The notes beneath the pieces were generated by a model. It made no database searches and was not told the DNA's origin. It saw only the letters and a program-made list of their open reading frames with translations. This document shows positions 1-8,827 of a stretch of 64,000 nucleotides of DNA, piece by piece. The translations under genes were made by a program, and so were the position numbers. How positions within the stretch are numbered: the stretch's first letter is position 1; every line of letters starts with the position of its first letter. Source of the DNA: Hevea brasiliensis (lineage: Eukaryota; Streptophyta; Magnoliopsida; Malpighiales; Euphorbiaceae); contig NC_079496.1 of NCBI RefSeq assembly GCF_030052815.1, forward strand, positions 79,659,652 to 79,723,651, given 5' to 3'.

Positions 1-466
1 TGAAATTTGGGGCTACCGAGTTTAAAGGCACTTGTGGATCCACCGGAAGCGTAATGCTGGTTGGAAAGAATGGAACGGGTTTTTAGAAAGCTGCAGTGTA
101 CAGAAGAAATGAAGTTTGAGTATTCTGTCTCCTTATTACATGGGGATGCCTATGAATGGTGGAAGACCATCCCCCACAGCCTGGTGGAGCCACCTGTGTT
201 AACCTGGTCAGACTTCTTGAGGGAGTTCCGACAGAAATGGGTTCCCGATGCATATGTGGACATGAAGTTGCAAGAATTTCTGAGTTTGAAACAAGGGAAC
301 CGAACTGTAGCAGAATATGAGAGAGATTTTTCAAGACTAAGCCACTATGCTGGAAGCTTAGTCTCCACCCCCAGAGACAGATGCAAGAGGTTTGAGTCCG
401 GGCTAAGGCAGAGTCTGAGAATGCAAGTTGTGGGTTTCAGACATCAAAATTTTGCTGAATTGATCT
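1..466 (+). pseudogene. A0 gag, 5' part (capsid region), interrupted
   Basis: Retrotransposon Gag domain of element A0. The open stretch begins near 61 and shows the conserved features of this capsid-like domain: a WLERMERVF-type helix, the tract DAYEWWKTIP and, further on, EYERDFSRLS. Gag forms the particle that packages element RNA in the cytoplasm. The first 60 bases hold the expected upstream part with small changes against A2 (23011-23070), including loss of the QWLER tract, all beside CAG/CTG triplets. The frame then runs cleanly to 466, where B1 is inserted after GATCT. The rest of this gag continues at 6504. The true start codon lies before the window. Confidence 0.85.
462..466. repeat. 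Target-site duplication GATCT, left copy
   Basis: Five bases directly before the first TG of solo LTR B1. The same five bases follow its final CA at 6504-6508. The uninterrupted gag of A2 (around 23471) has a single GATCT at this point. Confidence 0.92.
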
Positions 467-1161
467 TGTCGACACCATATTTTGGCCGATCCCTAAAATC
501 AACAAGACTTTGAAACCGATCCCCAGCACTAGGTCTCCCTGGGCCAGCCAATGACATTTCCGACTTCTCTTCATTTTTCTTTACCAGATGACCATATTTC
601 CGAACTCTCCTTAAAAGGAATTGAATCAATGCTAAGTCCTAACGTTCGTTAAAGCCCTGCCGATCTCTCAAATCATTTACCGATCTCTCAAACCCGCTGT
701 CGAATTTCCGGACCCGTCGGGTATATCCCTGATCTCTGTTGATAAATGAAGTGAACTAGCATTAGATCTTTTCTTACCAGTTTTATTGCCGATCTCCTTT
801 TCGGAAGATTAAGAGCTAAGGTTTTGGTTCGGTTTAACGAGGGTTCCGATCTTAAGTTTTCAAGTTAAATTTTCAATTTTAATCAAGTCCCGTTCAGCAT
901 TTCTTCCCCACCGATCTCATGCTTATTGTGCTTTCCGATCTCTTATACTTAGATTAATAATTGCATTTTTGTCTTGCTGTGCTCATACAATCAAATACTC
1001 AGACAAACAATGGTTTAAAATTTTCCGATCACAACCATTCATTGAACAAAGAGGCATTCCATTTCATTTCATAATTTGTACAAGTTATCCCCCAGCCTGA
1101 TTTACATTCTGCTCACTCTCTCTCTCACTCTCGGCTTCCTCCTCACTGTCCTCATCGTCGC

Positions 1162-2021
1162 TCAGAGCAGTCGGCCATCCAGAGAAGTCCTCTTGAGGTA
1201 GCGCTCGAGTTCGGCCAAGAGGTCCTTGTGAGCATTCACATAGGCTCCGGCTATCCCTGTCACCATCTCTTCGTCTTTCTCCTTAAGCTCCTCATCCTTC
1301 GCCTTAAGCTCCTCATCTTTCTCCTTGAGTTCCTCTATAAGTTGAGCGACCTGAGCGGCTTCGTTGGCGTGAAGCGCCTGGACTTCCCCAAGAGCACGGT
1401 CCCTCTCAGCCAAAATACGATTCTGTTTGGCCAGCCTGTCTTCATGGAACTTTGCCTGTCCCTCGACTTGAGATATATAATCCCGAGCGGATGAGAGTTG
1501 GGATCGGAGGGAAGCCACTTCCTCATTCTTCTTCCCGATCTCCTTACCCAGACGCTGAATCTTTTCCCGAACCATGGTCTGGTTCACCAGACACTCTACG
1601 TTTAGGCTCATGGATCGAGTCAAGATATCATCGAGACCATTCCGGGATAGCTTGTCCCGATCCTCCTGAAAGAAGATGGTAGACCCCAGGACTTTGGCAA
1701 AATCGGGGTTCTCTCTAACAGTCCGGTTATTCTTCAAGGAGTCGATCAGTATTTGAGCGCCACGAGAAGAGGTCCTCCCAGAAGCTTGAGTAGGCCCCCT
1801 TTCTGTGCTTGGAACAATTGGGAGAGGTGGAGGCTGCTCTTCCGTTCTAGGAGGAGATCGGACAGAGGTCGGCGGACCCGAAGGTTGAGACGGGTCTCTT
1901 TGTATCTCCCCAGGCTCATGACCGGGTGTTTGAAGTCGTTCCGAACGCTTCATCTCCTTTATCTTCCGGGAGATCTCTCTTTCCTTCTTCCGCTTCCTAG
2001 AACCCTCACCACCCGCCATAC
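1162..2021 (-). CDS. Antisense LTR gene in B1, exon 2 (basic region, then coiled coil)
   Basis: Reading frame on the strand opposite to the LTR. It opens with MAGGEGSRKRKK, continues with a basic KIKEMKRSE tract, a proline/serine-rich linker, and a long heptad-like coiled coil including repeated KDEELK units. The segment just upstream on the minus strand ends TTTCTTTGTGCAG, a good plant 3' splice site, and joins in frame to the ORF at 2083-2962, so the ATG at 2019 is probably internal rather than a start. Against B2 (55381-56327) the frame carries gaps of 6 and 21 nt, both multiples of three. The last residues differ: B1 has a frameshift near 1190-1200 and ends early, while B2 reads on through an acidic tail. 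The function is unknown; coiled coils suggest oligomerisation. It could also be a separate ORF. Confidence 0.6.
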
Positions 2022-2082
2022 CTGCACAAAGAAAAGGTTAGTGAGATCGCTAAGGTCGTGAGAACTGAGATATAGAAAATAC
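2022..2082 (-). other. Predicted 61-nt intron of the B1 antisense gene
   Basis: Starts GTATTTTC and ends TTTGTGCAG on the minus strand. Removing it joins two phase-1 exon ends. The same length and both splice sites are present in B2 (56328-56388). It is short for a plant intron, which weakens the call somewhat. Confidence 0.5.
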
Positions 2083-2962
2083 CAATGCCGAGGTCAGAGA
2101 GCGGAAGTTCGCGATCTTGGCCGATGAGCAATTGAATAGTCCAATGGTGCAGCTCGGCAGTCACCGCATCCAAACAAGAATACTTTTGAGTGGCGGCCTG
2201 ACTCTTCAGATCCATCACTATTAAACTTTCCTCCTGACTCAGGGTAATGTGCTTCGGAAGCAAGGGCCCCTGGTACCACCAGCTACGTGGGAAGTCCTCA
2301 AAGCAGCTCGGATCTTTGCTCCTCAGAATGAAGAAACGGTTCTTCCAATTCTTAAGGGATGAGGGCAGATCGGAAAAGAGCTCGCAATGAGGCTTCGCCT
2401 GAAAGAACCAGTGTTCATCATCCTTTCGGCGAGTTAGTCTGTGCAGCTCGGCGAACACCTTAGCCGTAGGTCTGATTCCCTTAGCTCGGCATAGACCTCG
2501 GAAGGCTACCAAGATCCGCCACGAGTTGGGGTGAATTTGAACAATGCATGCTCGGTGAAGTTTTAGGACCTCCTTATAGAAATCGTCTAGAGGGAACCTC
2601 AGACCGGCCTTTAACTGTTCCTCGTACACCATAACCATGTCATTCTCTTCAAAGGAGTGATCGACACGAAGATCGCCGTGGCACTTGATTAGCTCGTACG
2701 AATCAGGCCGAATGTTATATTCTTGGCTAAACGATTGCAGATCGGATTCTCGAAGAACCGACGGTAGCTCGTCTATAGGGAGAGTCTCTCTCCCTGAAGA
2801 AGGTGCGAGCCTCGATGGTATGACCCGCCCCCGAGTTGGAGCGGAGGCCCTGGGAGGTTCTTGTTGAACGCTTGGCCCGACTGCCTCTTCTTCATCAGAC
2901 GATGACCACGAGAACTGAATGGAAGGAGGGCTCGCCGCTCTCTGACCTTCGGCACCGCTCAT
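2083..2962 (-). CDS. Antisense LTR gene in B1, exon 1 (putative gypsy-type transposon domain, PF04195-like)
   Basis: The minus-strand ATG at 2962-2960 opens MSGAEGQRAAS, then a short acidic SDEEE tract and a globular region with FPLDDFYKEVLKLH, IHPNSWRILVAF, DDEHWFFQAK and SWWYQGPLL. This pattern resembles the plant family called putative gypsy type transposon (PF04195; assigned from memory, no search run). The frame stays open from 3100, but the start at 2962 is preferred because it is shared with B2 and lies about 160 nt downstream of an antisense TATA box. A GT donor at 2082-2081 follows GGCATTG and pairs with the acceptor at 2023-2022. The 61-nt intron leaves phase 1 on both sides, so the frame continues into exon 2. 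Cellular role unknown; not part of gag-pol. Confidence 0.62.
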
Positions 2963-3120
2963 TTTCAAAAGAAACAAAGAATTTAAACTAAAAAGAGGAT
3001 CAAAGCCCTTACCGGAGTCTGATTGGCGTCGGAAGAACTTGAGAAAACGAGAGAACTTCGAGGTTGTGAGCAGGGGATTGAAAATGGAATGAGAGAACAA
3101 CTGGCTAACCCTCCCACCCC

Positions 3121-3128
3121 TATTTATA
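3121..3128 (-). promoter_or_regulatory. Antisense TATA box (TATAAATA) in B1
   Basis: On the minus strand CTAGTATAAATAGGGG lies about 160 nt before the preferred ATG of the antisense gene at 2962. The same element is at 57425-57432 in B2, in the same relation to its antisense gene. Confidence 0.55.
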
Positions 3129-3401
3129 CTAGTCCGAGCATTTAATGCTCGCGAGGTTCTAGGCAGCGCATCGATTGGTGGGACTCGACAGCTGTTCTGA
3201 CACTTCTCTCAAATATCCGAATGTTCTGAGATCGGTTAATTGGAGATCGGCATAATAAGTTAAATATTTTGAATAAAGGATCAGCTAAGTGTCATTCAGG
3301 TAAAGAACCAGATCGGATAATCACATTAGAGATCGAAAAATAATCAATGCAAAAACAATAAGATGATAACCGATAAAATAAAATCTTTATTTTCAAAAGA
3401 T

Positions 3402-3630
3402 CGGATTACATCATTTGGGCGATCTCTAGGGATCGGATTACACTAACATTGGATCACATCATTTCTATGATCTCTAGAGATCGGATTGCATTGAAAACAA
3501 AATACATCATTTGGGCGATCTCTAGGGATCGGATTATGATAAAGGTCTAACTACATCATTTAGGCGATCTCTAGAGATCTGATTACATTTTAGGATTACA
3601 TCATTTGGGCGATCTCTAAAGACCGGTGGA
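3402..3630. repeat. Palindromic GATCTCTAGAGATC repeat array in B1 LTR
   Basis: About five units of TTACATCATTTGGGCGATCTCTAGGGATCGG with spacers of different length. The core GATCTCTAGAGATC is a perfect 14-bp palindrome in some units. B2 has about three units at 57708-57838, so copy number varies between LTRs. Confidence 0.7.
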
Positions 3631-3732
3631 ACATCCTATCTAAAAGGCCTATGTCAAAGCCTAGTCTCGTGGCTGAATCAAAAGACGTGTTTGGCCAGGA
3701 GACCGGCTGTTGACATCGGATAGATGTGCAGC

Positions 3733-4152
3733 TCAGATGGGGTGACTATGACTCCCATGAAGATGAGAGACATCGTCACCGATGTTACCACCCGAAACCG
3801 ACCCGCTGTCGGAACACCCAATGTGGAGGAAAACCGCTGTCGGAACACTCAATGTGATGAGAAACCGAATGAACTCAGTTGAGCGACTCGAGATCGGTAC
3901 AACCAAGGTCCGCAATACAGATCGGTCAAATCCAGTCCTCTCACCATCGTCAGTTAAGGTTATTCGATCACCGGGATCATAAATTTTCAGTCGGTGAGTA
4001 AAAAGATCCATCGGAAAGGGATCAAAAGCCACAGTTATAGCCAGAACTTCCACCGGAGCAGCTAGAACAGGGAAAGTAAGAAAGGAAGAGAGGAAAATCA
4101 GATGAAAGAAATGTCTCTGTCGACAGGAGTATATATAGGGGAAAATGAGCAT
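3733..4152 (-). CDS. Second antisense ORF in B1 LTR, unknown product
   Basis: A minus-strand open frame of up to 139 codons. Its central block, with APVEV, LKIYDPGDRITLTDDGERTG, RSVLRT and PISSRSTEFIR, is also open in B2 (57747-58271), while the ends differ. I do not recognise the protein; there is no clear signal peptide or membrane segment in the conserved part. A TATATATA at 4130-4137 lies inside the 5' part of the open frame, so a minus-strand transcript from it would start downstream and use an internal methionine. Conservation could simply reflect similarity of the LTRs. Confidence 0.35.
   Translation of the reverse strand: MLIFPYIYSCRQRHFFHLIFLSSFLTFPVLAAPVEVLAITVAFDPFPMDLFTHRLKIYDPGDRITLTDDGERTGFDRSVLRTLVVPISSRSTEFIRFLITLSVPTAVFLHIGCSDSGSVSGGNIGDDVSHLHGSHSHPI
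4130..4137. promoter_or_regulatory. TATATATA element in B1 LTR, strand ambiguous
   Basis: The self-complementary TATATATA, flanked by GG on both sides, is kept in B2 at 58209-58216. It could serve the antisense ORF at 3733-4152 or a plus-strand transcript. Confidence 0.35.
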
Positions 4153-4175
4153 TTATTGCTGAGCAGAAAACGAAG

Positions 4176-4511
4176 CTAATGCTTCGGGAATCGAGGGACA
4201 ATTAATACTTTGACCAGACCGGACTTGAAGAAGGGAAAAGATCGGAATAGTAGATCGGAAGGTGGGAGACCAGCATGAAAGGTCGGAAAGAACATGTGAA
4301 AGAGATCAGAAAGAGGAGGGATCGGTAGGCAAAAAGAATAAGACAAATCCCAATAACCGTCGTCAGAATCAGAGCCGAGGTAGTTAAGGCGTTGCAAACG
4401 AGATCTCCACCGCACGCCTAAGAATCGCCCGCAATGCTGACAGGTGCCAGGGTATGTCATGACAGTCTTGTACATTCCAATCTCCACCGTTGATCCCACT
4501 TGTAAGGACAA
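4176..4511 (-). other. Possible antisense ORF in B1 LTR, decayed in B2
   Basis: A 111-codon minus-strand frame starting MSLQVGSTVEIGMYKTV. B2 keeps only the first 67 codons (58374-58577), starting MSLQVRSTVGIGIYRTV. The beginning is similar and the rest is broken. No family recognised; low support as a gene. Confidence 0.2.
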
Positions 4512-4763
4512 ACCCGGAACCCTTAGATCAAGAGAGAAGATGACAATACCAGCGTCTTTCGCTCTTAGCCCTCAGATCGTTCCGGACAAGGAAATTTGGA
4601 CCGTCAGATGGAAAGAAGAAAAGGACAAATATTATGAAGAGTGATCTCAACCATTCATTTTGATTCTCTTTAATTCCTGAACCTCCGATCATGCCCTTCG
4701 AAATCTTGACCCTCCATCTCCCTCAAAATAAATCCTGACCCTTCACGAAGAGCACCCGATTCC

Positions 4764-4771
4764 TATAAATA
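4764..4771 (+). promoter_or_regulatory. Sense LTR TATA box (TATAAATA) in B1
   Basis: CCTATAAATACC, about 4.3 kb into the LTR, is kept in B2 at 58831-58838. It is the best candidate for the promoter that makes element RNA, and would place the U3/R boundary near 4795-4800. Confidence 0.6.
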
Positions 4772-5185
4772 CCTACATAAAAACTGTTCAAGGGACGGGC
4801 AAAAATAGACAAGAGGCTGTTATTATAGCAGAGGAACTCTGAAATTTCATTTAGTTTGCTACTCTGCTACTTAGAAGTGTCAATCAAAAAGACTTTTGAA
4901 ACTAGTTTTCTGAAGTGTTTTTCTTGAAAAGATTCTGAATACTGGAACTCTACATTTCCAGTTTGTTCATTATCTGGTCACACTCTCACTTTCTGCCTTT
5001 TATCATCTCTGTTTTCATTGTCCAAGCTCAACTTCATTCCACTCGGTTCTTTTCATCTTGATCTGATCGCATTTTAGCTAAGCACCCTCCAGTTCACGAG
5101 GAACACCACCCTCGTGCCAATCAATCCGTTGCCTTGTCACTATTTGACACCCCATAGTTATTTTAGTAGATTTGGCTCCTGGTGC

Positions 5186-5414
5186 AAGAGCTCATACTAC
5201 TGTTTTATTAAGTGCTTACATTTACTTTCCGCATTTTCTTTGTTCTTCTCACATCTGTGACTTTCTACTTTTGCACAAACGATCCCCAAAGAATGTTACT
5301 GTAAGAGCTCATACTACTGTTTTATTAAGTGCTTACATTTACTTTCCGCATTTTCTTTGTTCTTCTCACATCTGTGACTTTCTACTTTTTGCACAAACGA
5401 TCCCCAAAGAATGA
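5186..5414 (+). repeat. 117-bp direct duplication in B1 LTR
   Basis: AAGAGCTCATACTACTG starts at 5186 and again at 5303, and the two units are nearly identical up to CCCCAAAGAATG. B2 has one unit only (from 59261), so this is a tandem duplication specific to B1. The open frame across it is a by-product. Confidence 0.85.
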
Positions 5415-5881
5415 CACTCCCAAATCATCTATTTAGTGATCAGTTCATTTTTATTAATCTTCATCTTTTTTTGAAAGCAAGTTTTCTAACTCCTAGTAGT
5501 ATGTAAGTGGTTGGGTAAATGTAGGTAACTGCAACTTAGGGGTCTCTTTTAAAAGAGAGAACATGAATAACACGTCAGGAAGATAGCCAAACTATTAGGC
5601 CGATTTAAAACAAAGAATTCGACAAAGATGTCATAAAGTGGAATAAGACCAAAGTAAACGAAACAGAGTAGATCGGTCATTAATAGATATCGGTAAAATG
5701 AACGCATGGAAGGTCGGTAAATCAAGTCTAGTTTTCCCTATCTAGTCAAAAGGTATCGAGAAGCCTTATCCCCAGCATCTTAGAACGCCAGAATCCTTAG
5801 CTTTAGGCTCTTATGTCATGTTGTTGAAATTAAAAATCCGGGAGATCGGAGAAATCCCTTCCAGGCTCCTGTTAATCTGAA

Positions 5882-6150
5882 AGAGATCGGAAGAGAGTTC
5901 TTATCCGGTCTCAATCCAAAATTTTAATAAACATTAAAAGAGATCGAAGGAGAGTTCTTATCCGGTCTCTCTTCAAAATTTTAATAAACATTAAATAGGG
6001 ATCGGAGGAGAGTTCTTATCCGGTCTCCCCTCAAAATTTTAATAAATAAATTAAAGAGATCGGAGGAGGGTTCTTATCCGGTCTCCCCTCAAAATTTTAA
6101 TAAACAACTTAAAAGAGATCGGAGGAGAGTTCTTATCCGATTCTCACACC
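5882..6150 (+). repeat. Hairpin minisatellite of 57-60 bp units in B1 LTR (5 units)
   Basis: Five units of GAGATCGGAGGAGAGTTCTT followed by ATCCGGTCTC and an AT-rich AAAATTTTAATAAA spacer. In each unit GAGATCGGA faces TCCGGTCTC across about 12 nt; as RNA these arms pair with one U-G wobble. B2 has six units at 59839-60165. Confidence 0.8.
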
Positions 6151-6503
6151 CATTCACTAAGGTTGTCTCATTTACTTATGTATCTGGGTGATCCAAATTT
6201 AGTGAAAAATCAAATATTCCTTTTACCAAAAGGATTAACATTGCCGTCCAAGCCCTCCTAACTAATTTATGAAGGACGCAGAATTAAATCTACTTACCCT
6301 TATTAAGGGACGAGGTGGGGTGCCTAACACCTTCCCACCCGCCATGCACTCGAACTTAGAATCTCTGTTTTGAAGTGGTTTCATTTTTAATTTAACTTCT
6401 CAAATGGTTTTCTTTAGTTTCCCTCAAAACTAAGGTGGCGACTCCTCACTTTTTCTCACTTCGGTGAGTGATCGTCCAGGCGACCGCAAAATCTATTGCA
6501 ACA

Positions 6504-6508
6504 GATCT
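6504..6508. repeat. Target-site duplication GATCT, right copy
   Basis: Follows the last CA of B1. The gag sequence resumes with GATCTCACAAGCC, as in the uninterrupted A2 copy. Confidence 0.92.
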
Positions 6509-7009
6509 CACAAGCCTTAGAATTAGAAAGGATAGAATCTGAAGGGGCAGTGAAGAAGGGTTCACAAGAGAAAGAGAAAACTGAAAAGATTACTGAACAA
6601 ACATCTGGAAGTGGTTCTGGGAAGAGGAAACAGTTTGGGGGATCTAGCTCCCGTAGAGGCAGAGGTAGATTTTCTGGCCAAAGACCACCCCGGTCTGGTC
6701 AGCAGACCCAGCAGGCACCCCGAGGATCTCTATCGGTCCGGCAGTGTGAAACGTGTGGTAGAACACATGGTGGGGTTTGTTTCAAGGCTACTGGTGCATG
6801 TTTTAACTGTGGAGGAAGCGGACATTTTGCTAAGGATTGCACTAGTCCGCGCGGCCGGATCTTTCACTACATCCAAGGATCACCAAGTCTCGCACCTGCA
6901 GGGTCACGCCACCGCTAGAGGCAGAGGCGCAGGTAGGGTCCCGTAACACCTCGAAGTCGAGCACCGTTAACCACCAAAGATCGATGGCGCACTGATTAGA
7001 GTATATACC
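6504..7009 (+). pseudogene. A0 gag, 3' part with CCHC zinc knuckle
   Basis: The continuation of gag after B1. It holds a charged KEKEKTEK tract, an RG-rich basic region and the zinc knuckle CFNCGGSGHFAKDC (CX2CX4HX4C), which binds RNA in the particle. A second Cys-rich motif, CETCGRTHGGVC, precedes it. The frame is lost near 6850, where CGCGCGGCCGG replaces the A2 sequence CGCGCCGGTCTGG. The linker to protease (6850-7009) has several further small changes. Confidence 0.83.
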
Positions 7010-8332
7010 ATGCGTCAAAGGGAAGAGGCTGAAACATCAGATGTTGTAGCTGGTAATTTCTCCATCCTTGACAAAGATGTGCATGTGTTATTTGATCCTG
7101 GCTCCACACATTCGTATGTTAGTGCTAGTGTGATGTGTTCTACTACTATTCTGTGTGTACCAATGGACTATGATGTGTTAGTAACTAGTCCATTAGGCCA
7201 GGAGGTCAGGGTAAATAGGCTATATAGAGACTGTCCTTTGGTGATCCAAGGACACACTTTTTTGTCTGATTTAATTGAAATGCCCTTCAGAGATTATGAC
7301 ATTATCTTGGGCATGGATTGGTTAGCCAGGCATCATGCTATGATTGACTGTAGATTGAAGACAGTCACTTTTGGTCTTCCTCAGTATGGTGATGTAGTAA
7401 TACAGGGGGAGAGGCAGTTATTGCCTTCAAACATCATTTCAGCTGCACTGGCTAGAAAAATGATTAGAAAAGGGTGTGAGGCGTACTTGGCACATGTGAT
7501 AGACACCCAAGTGGGGAGTCCAGCACTGAAGGACATTCCTACGGTATGTGACTTTCCGGATGTGTTTCCTGATGAATTGCCAGGATTACCTCCAGAACGA
7601 GAAGTGCAGTTTGAAATTGATGTTATGCCTGGTGTGGACCCAATCTCCATAACGCCATACAGAATGGCACCAGCAGAACTAAAAGAATTGAAAGTGCAGT
7701 TGCAAGAGTTGCTTGATAAGGGCTTCATTCGCCCTAGTGTGTCACCTTGGGGAGCGCCAGTATTATTTGTAAAGAAGAAGGATGGCACTCTCCGGCTATG
7801 CATTGACTATTGGCAGTTGAATATGGTGACAATAAAGAACAGATACCCATTACCCCGTATTGATGACTTGTTTGATCAGTTGAGGGGTGCAGCTGTATTC
7901 TCCAAAATTGACCTGAGATCAGGTTATTATCAGCTGAAAGTACAAGAGCAGAGTATTTCTAAAACTGCCTTCAGAACCCGTTATGGCCATTATGAATTCC
8001 TAGTCATGCCATTCGGGTTAACCAATGCTCCGGCTGCTTTTATGGATCTGATGAACACTATTTTCAGACCATACCTCGACCAGTTTGTTATGGTATTTAT
8101 CGATGATATATTAGTCTATTCGAGGAATGCAGAAGAGCATGATAGACATCTGCGGATTGTACTGCAAACTTTGAGGGAGAAACAGCTATATGCCAAATTG
8201 TCGAAGTGTGAATTTTGGCTGAAGGAGATATCCTTTTTGGGGCATGTAGTGTCAGAAGAGGGCATTAAGGTAGATCCTAGCAAGATTGAAGTCGCCCCAT
8301 TGGAAGCCACCCAAAATGTCACAGATTCGTAG
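7010..8332 (+). pseudogene. A0 protease and reverse transcriptase (open stretch)
   Basis: An open stretch of 440 codons. The aspartic protease motif is LFDPGSTHS near residue 26, with [10 protein letters not shown] as its second part. The reverse transcriptase follows, with [56 protein letters not shown] and the catalytic FIDDILVYS (aspartates at 8102-8107). Both aspartates are intact here, unlike A1 and A2. RT copies element RNA into cDNA. The frame is lost at about 8296-8335, where GTCGCCCC replaces the A1 sequence GCTGTCC just after the RT thumb ([16 protein letters not shown]). In the original element this would be continuous with gag and integrase. Confidence 0.88.
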
Positions 8333-8827
8333 TTTTCTAGGTTTAGCCGATACTACCGTAGATTTGTGAAGGATTCTCCATGTTGGCATCTCCATTGACC
8401 AAGCCGCTTAGAAAAGATGTAAAATTTCGTGGGCGGATAAATGCCAACGAGTTTGATGAATTGAAGAAATGTTTGATCAAGCTCCATCCGACTTTACCTA
8501 CACCGAAAAGAATATACATCTACATGATGCTTCTCATAATGGGTTAGGTTGTGTGTTGATGCAAGATCGAAATGTCATTGCCTATGCATCACGCCACTAA
8601 AACCGCATGAGAGGAATTATCCGACACATGATTTGGAGCTTGCGGCTATTGTGTTTGCTCTTAAGATCCGGAGACATTATTTGTATGGGGAGAAGTGTTA
8701 CATTTACACGCATCATAAGAGTTTGAAGTATTTGGGCACCCGTAAAGAGTTGAATTTGAGACAGAGGAGATGGTTAGAATTGATAAAAGACTATGATTGT
8801 CCGATAGACTATCACCGGGAAAGCTAA
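8333..8827 (+). pseudogene. A0 RNase H region, frameshifted
   Basis: Equivalent to A1 16774-17287. The recognisable block starts near 8600: [22 protein letters not shown], then YGEKCYIYT and the SLKYLGT motif. The DHK triplet is changed to HHK. Many small deletions against A1 and A2 break the frame from 8330 to 8560 and again at 8815. RNase H removes the RNA strand during reverse transcription; this copy cannot encode it as sequenced. Confidence 0.75.

Larger units (their letters stand above)
467..6503 (+). mobile_element. B1: solo LTR of an Ogre/Tat-like element inserted in A0 gag
   Basis: The segment starts TGTCGACACC and ends TTGCAACA, is flanked by GATCT on both sides, and matches over its length the 5' LTR of B2 (54794-60575). 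No primer site, gag or pol lies inside, so it is a solo LTR, usually the product of recombination between the two LTRs of one element. At about 6.04 kb it is very long, as is usual for Ogre/Tat. In order it holds an antisense two-exon gene (1162-2962), an antisense TATA box (3121), a palindromic repeat array (3402-3630), a second antisense ORF (3733-4152), the sense TATA box (4764), a 117-bp duplication (5186-5414) and a hairpin minisatellite (5882-6150). The hexamer GATCGG or its complement recurs throughout. Confidence 0.9.

Noticed and set aside
2988..3012. A 5' UTR intron in the antisense gene (GTAAGGG donor at 3012)
   Set aside because: The only near acceptor would give an intron of about 25 nt, too short to splice.
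5172..5414. 80-codon ORF with a repeated protein segment
   Set aside because: Created by the 117-bp tandem duplication of non-coding LTR sequence.
5882..6150. Regularly spaced repeats resembling a CRISPR array
   Set aside because: Units are tandem with similar, not unique, spacers, in plant retrotransposon DNA, and no cas gene is present.
7381..7803. Minus-strand ORF opposite RT, repeated at 15901-16257 and 24415-24774
   Set aside because: It is the complement of conserved RT codons and recurs only because the three bodies are similar. No domain, and stops differ between copies.
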